A stretch of 64,000 bases of DNA from Paenibacillus tritici. GTDB lineage: Bacteria > Bacillota > Bacilli > Paenibacillales > Paenibacillaceae. Each line of letters begins with the position of its first letter. Positions within the stretch are counted from its first letter, which is position 1. Shown here piece by piece: positions 56,241 to 64,000 of this stretch. The DNA is taken from the NCBI RefSeq assembly GCF_013204885.1, contig NZ_JABMKX010000013.1, positions 124,001 to 188,000 of the forward strand. Direction: 5' to 3'. Both the position numbers and the translations under genes were made by a program. The notes under the pieces are model-generated. The model worked only from the letters and a program-made list of their open reading frames with translations. It did no database searches and was not told the DNA's origin.

Positions 56241-57824
56241 TTAGTTGAACCCGCTGCTGTTCAAGAACCGGCGGAACGCCGCATGTCCTTCCGGCGTGCG
56301 TTTGTAGACTCCGGCATGCTCCAGAATATGCGTGAACTTCATGCCAACCTCGTTCTGGACCGTCTTCACCGCTTCCTCGCGGTTAAGGGAGGTGCCGAAG
56401 CGGCTTGCCAGCTCCACAATCCAGGAGGTATGCAGCGCCAGCGGATGAGCTGCCCCCTGGCTCTGGACAGCCTCCAGCAGTGCGGTATCGCCTGCCAGTA
56501 CGCCAGCAATGGCATCAAGCTCTTCCTTGAGCCGTCCCGGCAGAATCGCCAGTCCCATCACCTCAATCAGGCCGATATTCTCCTTCTTGATATGATGCAT
56601 CTCCCGGTGCGGATGAAAAATCCCTTCGGGATATTCTTCGCTGGTCCGGTTGTTGCGCAGCACCAGATCCATCTCGTAGCCGCCGTCTTCTGCCCGGCGC
56701 ACGATAGGGGTAACCGTATTATGCGGCACGCTCTCGCCGCCCTCTTCACTGAACGCCAGGACTTCGGCTGCCGGATCGCTATACGTCTTCCAGGCCTCAT
56801 AGATATGGTTGCCTGCCTCCAGCAGCACCGCAGGATCTTCCGCATGCATCCGCAGCACAGACATCGGCCATTTCACGGTGCTTAAGCTGACGCCTGGATA
56901 CGAAGCATGGGAGAAGGTCTCCTCTTTGGGCGCCTTCTGGATCGGGAAGGTATGCCGCCCGCCCTGGAAGTGGTCATGAGTCAGAATAGAGCCGCCGACA
57001 ATCGGCAGATCGGCATTCGAGCCGATGAAATAATGCGGGAAGGCTTCCACAAAGCTAAGCAGACGCTTCAGCGTATCCTTCGTCAGCTTCATCGGCACAT
57101 GATCGTGATGGAACACGATACAATGCTCGTTATAATACACATAAGGCGAGTATTGGAAGAACCATTTCTCGTTGTTCATCGAGAGCGGAATCACGCGCAG
57201 GTTCTGACGCGGCGGGTGATTCACCCGTCCGGCATAGCCTACATTCTCGCGGCAGAGCTGGCACTTGGGATAGACCGGAGGCGGTAGCAGCCGGGCCATG
57301 GCGATTTCCTTCGGACTTTTCTCCGGCTTGGAGAGGTTGATCGTCATTTCGATATCCCCGTAAGGCGAATCCTGGAGCCAATATACATTCTTGGCCACCC
57401 GGTCCATACGAATATAATTGGAATCAATGCTCAGCCTGTAAAAGCGGTCGGTTGCCGCCTGAATCCCCTGCTCTGCCCGCGTCGCGGCGAACCCGGCATT
57501 CACCTCAGACGGGCGGGCCATCAGAAGGCCCATAATCTTGGCATCCAGCAGGTCGCGGTACGTATCTGTATTCTCCGGGATCAGCCCGATGCCGAACCCG
57601 TAGTCAATCAGCTGGTCCAGCGGGGCCTGCGGGCTGTCCAGCGGAGCTTCCGTGAATGCACCTGCATACGGCTCGCTGAAGCCGAACTGGTCCAGCAGTT
57701 CATTGCGGCTGTAATCAACGTCTGCAGGCTGAATCAGCCCCGTGTGCCCGGCGAACAGAACCAGCTGTTCAATCGCATACAGCGCCTTCTCAGAGGCAGC
57801 AGCTGTACTATTATCGTTCTGCAT
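56241..57824 (-). CDS. galT: UDP-glucose-hexose-1-phosphate uridylyltransferase
   Basis: 527 residues from the ATG at 57824 with GAGGAG eight bases upstream. The length and the motifs PPPVYPKCQLC, FFQYSPYVYYNEHCIVF and THDHFQGGRHTF identify the long Firmicute GalT class, not the ~350-residue HIT-type enzyme of enterobacteria. It swaps UMP between UDP-glucose and galactose-1-phosphate in the Leloir pathway. It is the third gene after galK and galE and ends the operon. Confidence 0.95.
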   Translation of the reverse strand: MQNDNSTAAASEKALYAIEQLVLFAGHTGLIQPADVDYSRNELLDQFGFSEPYAGAFTEAPLDSPQAPLDQLIDYGFGIGLIPENTDTYRDLLDAKIMGLLMARPSEVNAGFAATRAEQGIQAATDRFYRLSIDSNYIRMDRVAKNVYWLQDSPYGDIEMTINLSKPEKSPKEIAMARLLPPPVYPKCQLCRENVGYAGRVNHPPRQNLRVIPLSMNNEKWFFQYSPYVYYNEHCIVFHHDHVPMKLTKDTLKRLLSFVEAFPHYFIGSNADLPIVGGSILTHDHFQGGRHTFPIQKAPKEETFSHASYPGVSLSTVKWPMSVLRMHAEDPAVLLEAGNHIYEAWKTYSDPAAEVLAFSEEGGESVPHNTVTPIVRRAEDGGYEMDLVLRNNRTSEEYPEGIFHPHREMHHIKKENIGLIEVMGLAILPGRLKEELDAIAGVLAGDTALLEAVQSQGAAHPLALHTSWIVELASRFGTSLNREEAVKTVQNEVGMKFTHILEHAGVYKRTPEGHAAFRRFLNSSGFN

Positions 57825-57865
57825 TTCAATTCTCCTCATATGATTGCTTATTCTTCAAGCCAGGC

Positions 57866-58852
57866 TTACTCCCCGTACCCCTGCGGGTTCGCGGAATGCC
57901 AGTTCCAGGCGCTTTGAATGATCCCTTCCAGGTCGGCGTGCTGCGGGTCCCAGCCCAGCACCTGACGGGCTTTGGCGGAGGAAGCGACCAGCACTGCCGG
58001 GTCTCCGGCACGGCGCTCCTGGATCACAACCGGAATATCAAGGCCGGTGACCTTCTTCGCCGTCTCAATCACCTGCTTCACGGAGAAGCCCAGGCCGTTG
58101 CCCAGGTTGAAGATATTGCTTGCACTGCCGCTGCGCAGATAGGTTACTGCACGGACATGCGCATCCGCCAGATCGCTGACATGGATGTAGTCGCGTACGC
58201 AGGTTCCGTCCTCCGTCGGATAGTCTTCCCCGAAGACTGCGATGTTCTCACGCTGCTTCAGGGCAGCCTGGAGCACCAGCGGAATCAGGTGGCTCTCCGG
58301 ACGGTGGTCTTCGCCGATCTTGCCGCTGGCATGAGCGCCTGCGGCATTGAAGTAGCGCAGCGCTACATACTTGATGCCCAGCACTTTGTCGAACCAGGCC
58401 ATCATGCGTTCCATGGTCAGCTTGGTTTCGCCGTAGACATTCGCAGGTTCCGTGCGGTCGGTCTCTTCAATGGGCACCTTTTCCGGTTCGCCGTAGGTTG
58501 CGGCTGTAGAGGAGAAGACGATTTTGTCCACACCAGCATGCTGCATGGCTTCCAGCAGACACTGTGTTCCATAGACATTGTTGTCGTAATATTTGACCGG
58601 GTCCTTCATGCTCTCGCCCACCAGGGAGCTGGCTGCGAAGTGAATCACTGCCTCAATCTCGTTCTCGGAGAACAGCTTGGCCAGCAGCTCCTTGTCGCGC
58701 AGGTCTCCTTCATACAGCTTGCCGCCAAGCAGCGCCTCACGGTGCCCGGTCAGCAGATTGTCAATCACCACTACCTCTTCCCCGCGGTCCAGCAGCTCAG
58801 CTACTGTGTGTGAACCGATGTATCCTGCTCCGCCCGTTACCAGAATCGCCAT
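57866..58852 (-). CDS. galE: UDP-glucose 4-epimerase
   Basis: 328 residues of the extended short-chain dehydrogenase family. GGAGYIGSHT binds NAD at the N-terminus. FSSTAATYG gives the catalytic Ser/Thr position and YGETKLTMERM the Tyr-x3-Lys pair. GTCVRDYIHVSDLADAHV and the C-terminal RAGDPAVLVASS are standard GalE blocks. It interconverts UDP-galactose and UDP-glucose. The start follows the galK stop with one base between. Confidence 0.96.
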   Translation of the reverse strand: MAILVTGGAGYIGSHTVAELLDRGEEVVVIDNLLTGHREALLGGKLYEGDLRDKELLAKLFSENEIEAVIHFAASSLVGESMKDPVKYYDNNVYGTQCLLEAMQHAGVDKIVFSSTAATYGEPEKVPIEETDRTEPANVYGETKLTMERMMAWFDKVLGIKYVALRYFNAAGAHASGKIGEDHRPESHLIPLVLQAALKQRENIAVFGEDYPTEDGTCVRDYIHVSDLADAHVRAVTYLRSGSASNIFNLGNGLGFSVKQVIETAKKVTGLDIPVVIQERRAGDPAVLVASSAKARQVLGWDPQHADLEGIIQSAWNWHSANPQGYGE

Positions 58853-58853
58853 C

Positions 58854-60032
58854 TTATTTCACTCCTTTCAATTCTTCCACACCGTTACCAATGCCGCATA
58901 CATAGAATTCGCCGGTCAGACCTGTTCTGTTCTTGTAAGCTTCACCTACCTCAGCGATGAACCGCTGCACATCATCCTCATGCACCAGAGATACCGTACA
59001 TCCGCCGAAGCCTGCGCCCGTCATCCGCGAGCCGAGTGTGCCCGGAATGCGCTGTGCTTCTTCCACCATAACGTCCAGCTCTTCGCAGCTGACCTCATAC
59101 AGGTCGCGGAGCGAGACATGGGAGTCATTCATATACAGACCGAATTGCTTCAGGTCATTGTTCTTCAGAACTTCAACCGAGTCCAGTACGCGCTGGTTCT
59201 CTTCCACCACATGGCGGGCACGGCGTCTAACCGTTTCGTCGGTGATTTTATCCTGATGCTGCCCGAATTGCTCCGGCTTCATCTCGGCCAGATAAGACAG
59301 GGAGGGAACCTCCTGCTTCAGAATAGCCAGCGCCTCTTCACACTGGCTGCGGCGCTCATTATACTTGGAGTCCACCAGTCCGCGCTTCTTGTTCGTATTG
59401 CTGATCACCAGCTTATAGCTGCCGGTCACGAATGGAACCAGGCTGTATTCCAGAGTGTCGCACATCAGCAGGATGGCCTGGTCGCGCTTGCCGTTGGCCA
59501 CTGCGAACTGGTCCATGATACCGGAGTTCACGCCGACGTACTGGTTCTCCGCACGCTGGGACAACAGGGCGATCTCTACGGTGTCTGTGTCACCGCCAAG
59601 CAGCGTCAGGAAGGCAAAGCCTGTTACTACCTCGATGGAAGCGGAAGAGGACAAGCCCGAACCGTTAGGAATTTCACCGTGGAACAAAAGGTCGTAGCCT
59701 CCGGATACCGGAAGATCCTTCTTGGCCAGCTCTACCATTACGCCTACGGGATAGTCCACCCATTCGCCGGTCTTGGCATGGCCGATCTCACTGAAGTCGA
59801 TAGAGGCTTCATAAGGGAAATTCGTCGATGCGAATTGAACCTTGCCGTCTGTGCGCGGACGCACGATCAGGGTGGTTCCGAAGTCCAGCGCTGCCGGGAA
59901 CACATAGCCGCCGTTGTAATCCAGATGTTCTCCGATCAGATTCACGCGGCCTGGTGCGTAGAATACCCGCGCCTCTTCCCCGCTCTCCCCGTACTTCTCG
60001 ATAAATTTGCTGTTCAGTGCCTGTATGCTCAT
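58854..60032 (-). CDS. galK: Galactokinase
   Basis: 392 residues from the ATG at 60032; a GTG nine bases upstream is an alternative. GRVNLIGEHLDYNGGYVFP is the galactokinase signature, NGSGLSSSASIEV the GHMP ATP loop and GARMTGAGFGG-type SRMTGAGFGGCTVSL the C-terminal motif. It makes galactose-1-phosphate for GalT. It opens the galK-galE-galT operon, which has a divergent AraC-type regulator upstream. Confidence 0.96.
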   Translation of the reverse strand: MSIQALNSKFIEKYGESGEEARVFYAPGRVNLIGEHLDYNGGYVFPAALDFGTTLIVRPRTDGKVQFASTNFPYEASIDFSEIGHAKTGEWVDYPVGVMVELAKKDLPVSGGYDLLFHGEIPNGSGLSSSASIEVVTGFAFLTLLGGDTDTVEIALLSQRAENQYVGVNSGIMDQFAVANGKRDQAILLMCDTLEYSLVPFVTGSYKLVISNTNKKRGLVDSKYNERRSQCEEALAILKQEVPSLSYLAEMKPEQFGQHQDKITDETVRRRARHVVEENQRVLDSVEVLKNNDLKQFGLYMNDSHVSLRDLYEVSCEELDVMVEEAQRIPGTLGSRMTGAGFGGCTVSLVHEDDVQRFIAEVGEAYKNRTGLTGEFYVCGIGNGVEELKGVK

Positions 60033-60209
60033 TATTGCCACTCCATCCTTTCGGTGCTTGTGCTTGGACTTTGGAATTCAACTTGCGTCCTTCATGACTA
60101 CATTATAATAAAATCAGACTTGCCCTGATAATGCAATCATGTGTGCAATGTATGGACAAATGTGACTTCTATCCTTACTCAGGCTATACTCGGTAAGAAG
60201 GAAATTCAC
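60033..60209. promoter_or_regulatory. Divergent gal control region
   Basis: About 177 nt between galK and the AraC-type gene. A TATAAT reading toward galK lies at 60102-60107, without a good -35 at 17 nt, as expected for an activator-dependent promoter. TTGCAT (about 60131-60136) and nearby TGTGCAATG/CATTGCACA-like half-sites could be regulator targets. Confidence 0.5.
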
Positions 60210-61127
60210 TTGGCGCTTACCCTTTCAAATAGCAGTGGTAGCGTTATATTCAGGAAAGGCGGCTTAGAAGTGCAACATACCTATTCTGTAGGATCTAATC
60301 CTGTATATTACGATAAGCAAGTGCTGCATGTACTCTTTGCAGGGGAGAGCCAGACGCTTCCGCTGCATCAGGCTGGCCCCAAGATCTACGAATACTATCT
60401 GCTCCATTATATTGAATCCGGCTCCGGGGTCTTCCGGACGGAGCAACGTACTTATGAGCTGGGGGCCGGGGACTGCTTCCTGATTCACCCGGGCCAGCTC
60501 GTCAGCTACATCTCTGATCCGCAGCAGCCCTGGCGGTACCGCTGGGCCGCCTTCACCGGCGGTGACGCCGGTCAGCTTGCGCAGCAGGCGGGCTTCACTC
60601 CATTTGCACCGGTGCTGTCTACCGCTGAAGGCAGCGTGATTCCCGGTGCGCTGGCCGGTATGATGTCCGCCTTCTATGCCAATAAGGAGAGCGCCTCTCT
60701 CACCGCTCTGGGATATCTATACCTTATTGCAGGCGAAGCTGCGGAGCTGCTGGTCTCTTCTTCCCGGCTCCCGGGCGCAGAATCGCAGGTCAAGCGGACG
60801 GTAAAGCAAATGATCAACTATATGGCTTCACAGTATGCCCATCCGGTCTCGATTGAACAAATGTGCGGCAGCCTGGGATATAACCGGGCCTACCTCTCCC
60901 GTATCTTCAAGCAGGAGACCGGGCTCTCTCCGGTGACCTATCTGCTGAAGCTGCGGGTAGAGAAGTCACGCCAGCTGCTGCGTGAACGTCCCGAGCTGTC
61001 CGTGGAGCAGGTTGCGGCTTCGGTGGGACTGACGGATGCCTTGTACTTCTCCCGGCAGTTCAAACGCTTCTACAGCCAGTCCCCCACCGCCTACCGCCTG
61101 GCAACGGTGAACCCCGGTGGGAAATAG
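60210..61127 (+). CDS. AraC family transcriptional regulator of the gal operon
   Basis: 305 residues from the TTG at 60210, chosen because AAGGA lies seven bases upstream; the frame runs 69 nt further back with no ribosome site. An N-terminal cupin (about 20-160, with HQAGPKIYEYYLLHYIESG and the GAGDCFLIHPGQ turn) is the likely sugar-binding part. Two helix-turn-helix motifs fill about 205-300, with SIEQMCGSLGYNRAYLSRIF and VEQVAASVGLTDALYFSRQF. Being divergent from galK, it most likely activates the gal genes with galactose or an alpha-galactoside as inducer; this is inferred from position. Confidence 0.88.
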   Translation: MALTLSNSSGSVIFRKGGLEVQHTYSVGSNPVYYDKQVLHVLFAGESQTLPLHQAGPKIYEYYLLHYIESGSGVFRTEQRTYELGAGDCFLIHPGQLVSYISDPQQPWRYRWAAFTGGDAGQLAQQAGFTPFAPVLSTAEGSVIPGALAGMMSAFYANKESASLTALGYLYLIAGEAAELLVSSSRLPGAESQVKRTVKQMINYMASQYAHPVSIEQMCGSLGYNRAYLSRIFKQETGLSPVTYLLKLRVEKSRQLLRERPELSVEQVAASVGLTDALYFSRQFKRFYSQSPTAYRLATVNPGGK

Positions 61128-61135
61128 CCTGGACC

Positions 61136-61172
61136 AACAGCCCGAATCCTGAACCGGAAGCGGGCTGTTTCA
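61136..61172 (+). terminator. Terminator-like hairpin after the AraC-type gene
   Basis: ACAGCCCG and CGGGCTGT pair around a loop of about 16 bases and end in TTTC. The T-run is short. Confidence 0.6.
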
Positions 61173-61229
61173 TGCTGCTATGGTTATTAAGCTGATCCTC
61201 TGACATTACAGGTTAATAGGTTGACGACC

Positions 61230-62234
61230 TCAGGCTTCACTCTCCGTCTTCAGGATCGTTTCGATCCGGTCCAGCTCCTCCTGGGAGAACTCGCCATAGG
61301 ACAGAGCGGCGATATTCTCCTCAATCTGGCTGACCCGGCTCGCGCCGATCAGCGCCGAGGTTACCCGGCCTCCGCGCAGCGTCCAGAGCAAGGCGAACTG
61401 GGCCAGACTCTGACCGCGGGCTACCGCCATCTGGTTCAGCGCGTGGATTTTGCGCAGCACCTCCGGTGTAATCCGGTTCTCATTCAGAGCGGTTGAAGGC
61501 CCGGCGGCCCTGGAATCGCCGGGAATACCGTTCAGATATTTATTGGTCAACAGACCCTGCGCCAGCGGAGTGAAGGCGATACTGCCCACCCCGTGTTCCT
61601 CCAGCACATCCTGAAGCCCGCCTTCGATCCAGCGGTCCAGCATGGAATATCGCGGCTGATGAATCAGCAGCGGGGTTCCCAGCTCCTTCAGGATGGTAAT
61701 CGCCTGCAAGGTCTGCTCCGCCGTATAGTTGGACAAGCCGATGTAGAGTGCCTTGCCTGAACGTACGGCATGATCCAGCGCTCCCATCGTTTCTTCCATG
61801 GGCGTCTCCGGGTCCGGGCGGTGAGAGTAGAAGATATCCACATAATCCAGCCCCAGCCGCTTCAGACTCTGGTCCAGACTGGACAGGAGATATTTGCGTG
61901 AACCCCAGTCCCCGTAGGGGCCAGGCCACATATTGTATCCCGCCTTGGTCGATATCACCAGCTCATCACGGTAAGGGGAGAGATCCCGGGCCAGAACCTT
62001 GCCGAACAGCTCTTCTGCTGATCCGGCCGGAGGCCCGTAGTTGTTCGCCAAGTCAAAATGGGTAATCCCGAGATCAAAAGCACGGGTAATCATCTCACGG
62101 CCGTTCTCATAGGTATCAATGCCGCCGAAATTATGCCACAGGCCCAGGGAGATGGCCGGAAGCTTCAGTCCAGACCTGCCGGTGCGGTTGTAACGCATGA
62201 CTTCATACCGTTCCTCATTAGCCACATATACCAT
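61230..62234 (-). CDS. Aldo/keto reductase (YghZ type)
   Basis: 334 residues. The (beta/alpha)8 barrel shows the catalytic set: Asp in FDLANNYG (with Tyr50-type NNYGPP), Lys in ISTKAGY and His in YSHRPDPETP. LGLWHNFGG, WGSRKYLLSSLDQSLKRL and the NADPH site GASRVSQIEENI match the L-glyceraldehyde-3-phosphate reductase/Kv-beta-like branch. It probably reduces aldehydes with NADPH, including methylglyoxal. It is isolated between the gal regulator and the sirtuin gene. Confidence 0.92.
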   Translation of the reverse strand: MVYVANEERYEVMRYNRTGRSGLKLPAISLGLWHNFGGIDTYENGREMITRAFDLGITHFDLANNYGPPAGSAEELFGKVLARDLSPYRDELVISTKAGYNMWPGPYGDWGSRKYLLSSLDQSLKRLGLDYVDIFYSHRPDPETPMEETMGALDHAVRSGKALYIGLSNYTAEQTLQAITILKELGTPLLIHQPRYSMLDRWIEGGLQDVLEEHGVGSIAFTPLAQGLLTNKYLNGIPGDSRAAGPSTALNENRITPEVLRKIHALNQMAVARGQSLAQFALLWTLRGGRVTSALIGASRVSQIEENIAALSYGEFSQEELDRIETILKTESEA

Positions 62235-62330
62235 ATCTTATCCCTGCCTCTCGTTTCGCTTTGTGATGCATTACCCTACTTTAAACGCAGGACGGAATTT
62301 GTAATCTTATTCTCCAGAAAAGCTTGAAGC

Positions 62331-63071
62331 CTAGCCTAGCAGTCCCTGTATTCTGCCCATCACCTCACCGATCCGCTCTGTAATAATCAGATCCGCCTGA
62401 TCATCGTACGGGGTGGGTTCGCCGTTTAGCAGTACCGTATGCCGTCCTCTGAAGTAAGTGACCAGACTCGCGGCTGGCTGAACAGTGAGTGAGGTGCCGC
62501 CGATGATCAGCAGATCCGCCGCTGCAATAGCGTCTACAGCCTCCACCAGCACCTCATGATCGAGCGCTTCCTCATAGAGCACTACATCCGGCTTGATCAT
62601 GCCGCCGCAGTCCAGGCACCGCGGCACTGCATCACTCTGCTCCAGCCATTCCTCCAGGCCGTAATACCGCTGGCAGCCCATGCAGTGATTCCGGTGGATC
62701 GAACCATGCAGCTCCAGCACACGGCGGCTGCCCGCAATCTGATGCAGGCCGTCAATATTCTGCGTAATGACCGCCTTCAGTTTTCCAGAGGATTCCAGCT
62801 CTGCAAGCAGCCGGTGGGCGCCGTTCGGCTTCGCACCGGGATGAATCATCTTGCTGCGGTAGAAATCAAAAAAAATGTCCGGCGAGGACATAAAAAAGCT
62901 GCGGCTGAGCATCACCTCAGGCGGGTAAGGAGAATTGTGCTGTGTCTGGTAGAGTCCGGCTGCCGAACGGAAATCCGGGATGCCGCTCTCCGTCGAGGTT
63001 CCGGCGCCGCCAAAAAATACAATATTATTGCTGTTCTTCAACCAGGAAGCCAGCAGCTGCAATTGATCCAT
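62331..63071 (-). CDS. cobB: NAD-dependent protein deacylase (sirtuin)
   Basis: 246 residues. GAGTSTESGIPDFRS binds NAD, QNIDGLH holds the NAD-contacting pair and LELHGSIHRNHC carries the catalytic His, followed by the zinc site (CMGC and CLDC). GGTSLTVQPAA binds the nicotinamide ribose. It removes acetyl or longer acyl groups from lysine, releasing O-acyl-ADP-ribose. The Ala/Tyr/Arg signature of succinyl-specific members is not clearly present, so deacetylase is favoured. The next gene, a HAD phosphatase, is 35 nt upstream on the same strand, so they may be co-transcribed. Confidence 0.94.
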   Translation of the reverse strand: MDQLQLLASWLKNSNNIVFFGGAGTSTESGIPDFRSAAGLYQTQHNSPYPPEVMLSRSFFMSSPDIFFDFYRSKMIHPGAKPNGAHRLLAELESSGKLKAVITQNIDGLHQIAGSRRVLELHGSIHRNHCMGCQRYYGLEEWLEQSDAVPRCLDCGGMIKPDVVLYEEALDHEVLVEAVDAIAAADLLIIGGTSLTVQPAASLVTYFRGRHTVLLNGEPTPYDDQADLIITERIGEVMGRIQGLLG

Positions 63072-63106
63072 AGTCTCTACACATTTCCCTTCTGTACGGA
63101 ATGTAT

Positions 63107-63880
63107 TTAGAATGCTGTAAGGCGAAGCTGTTCATATCCGGAGATCACGATATCCGCATCCAGCAGGTGACCTGAACTCCCGTCCGGAGATATCCCGATG
63201 GCAAGACGGAGGCCCGCGCCTGCGCCAAGCTGCATATCTGCATTGCTGTCACCGATAATAACGGTCTCGCCGGGCAGAAGACCGAGCTCGCGGCAGGCGG
63301 TCTCGGCCATCTCCGGTGCAGGCTTACCGTACTTCACCCTGTCTCTGGTGACGACCGAACCGAAATAACCGGAAATTCCAAGCCACTCCAGATGCTCACG
63401 GGTAGTCCCCATATTGTCTGAGGTCACTACACCGAGCTTCAAGGAAGCTGCCTTACACTGCTCCAGAAAATCCTGTAAGCCCGGCATTGGCAGCGCTGCC
63501 TGCCTTCTGCGCAGCTCGCTCATCGCTTCCTTGGAGACTGCATTTACACGCGTGACCGCCTCATTCCAGGGAACACCGGCAGCATACAGCTGCCAGGCCA
63601 GAATCCCGATCGTCTCTTCGGCGGTCGCCATGGAGAGCGGTCCGGCGGGATCATACCCGGTCACCTTGCCTGCGGAATCATGGACCGTTCCCAGCACCTT
63701 GGCAAGGTCCGCTCCTGAACCGGAAGAGCTTCCGATCAGCGTGAGCTGGCTGCTTAATCCCTCAAGCATTAGATTCGCCCAATGGCCCCAGGTGCCAAGC
63801 AGATCCAGCAGCGTTCCGTCCTTGTCGAACAGGATACCCCGGCAGGGAACGGTGATTTCATTAATATGCAACACAGGCAT
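63107..63880 (-). CDS. HAD family hydrolase (phosphoglycolate phosphatase type)
   Basis: 257 residues from the ATG at 63880, with GAGGAG seven bases upstream. HAD motif I is FDKDGTLLDL (nucleophile and general acid Asp), motif II is VVTSDN, Lys of motif III lies in RVKYGKPAPE, and motif IV is GDSNADMQLGAGAG. A helical cap of about 90 residues sits between motifs I and II. The KPxP-GDSxxD end is typical of phosphoglycolate phosphatase-like enzymes, but the substrate cannot be told. Confidence 0.9.
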   Translation of the reverse strand: MPVLHINEITVPCRGILFDKDGTLLDLLGTWGHWANLMLEGLSSQLTLIGSSSGSGADLAKVLGTVHDSAGKVTGYDPAGPLSMATAEETIGILAWQLYAAGVPWNEAVTRVNAVSKEAMSELRRRQAALPMPGLQDFLEQCKAASLKLGVVTSDNMGTTREHLEWLGISGYFGSVVTRDRVKYGKPAPEMAETACRELGLLPGETVIIGDSNADMQLGAGAGLRLAIGISPDGSSGHLLDADIVISGYEQLRLTAF

Positions 63881-63926
63881 TCCATCGCTCCTCTGCATAG
63901 ATTACATTATTTCTATGATTCTATAT

Positions 63927-64000
63927 TCATTTGGTCTGGCGCAGATTGCCCATCCAGTCCAGCATTGCCCGCACAGTCCGCGTCTGCTGTTCTTCTTCTG
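63927..64000 (-). CDS. C-terminal fragment of a further gene (start outside window)
   Basis: The minus-strand frame is open from the right edge to a TGA at 63927 and reads EEEQQTRTVRAMLDWMGNLR plus QTK. It is acidic then amphipathic, as at the end of a soluble protein. Too little is visible to name it. It lies 46 nt upstream of the HAD gene on the same strand. Confidence 0.5.
   Translation of the reverse strand, partial: EEEQQTRTVRAMLDWMGNLRQTK

Overview
The window looks like a chromosomal segment of a Paenibacillus-type Firmicute. Supporting signs are GGAGG-type ribosome sites with frequent GTG/TTG starts, a Phe T-box in front of pheS, GlcT/PTS control, YesN/LytS-type two-component proteins, MutS2 and a flotillin/NfeD pair. 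Most genes lie on the minus strand. No tRNA, rRNA, CRISPR array, prophage or transposase was seen. All family names come from reading sequence motifs; no database search was run.

Layout on the minus strand, left to right: (1) 1-14.2 kb, a five-gene secreted/surface operon: a giant RHS/YD-repeat protein cut by the left edge, two small membrane-anchored helical proteins, an Fn3/cohesin-like protein and a PA14/Fn3 protein. All five sit behind a cyclic-di-GMP-I riboswitch. (2) 14.3-19.1 kb: MFS transporter, double zinc-ribbon protein, a 26-aa membrane peptide, DUF350 protein, MutS2. (3) 19.2-21.4 kb: plus-strand small membrane protein, a diguanylate cyclase, and a plus-strand cupredoxin lipoprotein. 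(4) 21.4-29.6 kb: a xylose-type locus with xylFGH transporter genes and a three-component sensor (membrane-tethered sugar-binding protein, LytS/YesM-type kinase, YesN-type regulator), with cre-like sites ahead of both units. (5) 29.6-30.7 kb: a gene-free block with a degenerate ~19-nt repeat and a 51-bp tandem array. (6) 30.7-37.4 kb: a ZapA domain joined to a very long coiled coil, then pheT and pheS behind a T-box. (7) 37.9-39.5 kb: a plus-strand PAS-GGDEF protein. (8) 39.6-40.5 kb: a second 51-bp array and a heptamer repeat. (9) 40.5-49.9 kb: pullulanase, MFS transporter, ptsI, ptsH, ptsG and glcT. (10) 50-56.1 kb: ABC-2 exporter, flotillin/NfeD with an ECF-type promoter, iron-dependent alcohol dehydrogenase. 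(11) 56.2-61.1 kb: galT-galE-galK with a divergent AraC regulator. (12) 61.2-64 kb: aldo/keto reductase, sirtuin, HAD hydrolase and the tail of one more gene.

The strongest theme is sugar acquisition under carbon control: xylose, starch or pullulan, glucose PTS and galactose. A second theme is c-di-GMP: one riboswitch and two GGDEF proteins without a visible inhibitory site. The most unusual content is non-coding. Two arrays of 51-bp units, about 10 kb apart, share two interchangeable core types. A dispersed hairpin element is present twice with changed but still pairing stems, and one copy lies between pheS and pheT.
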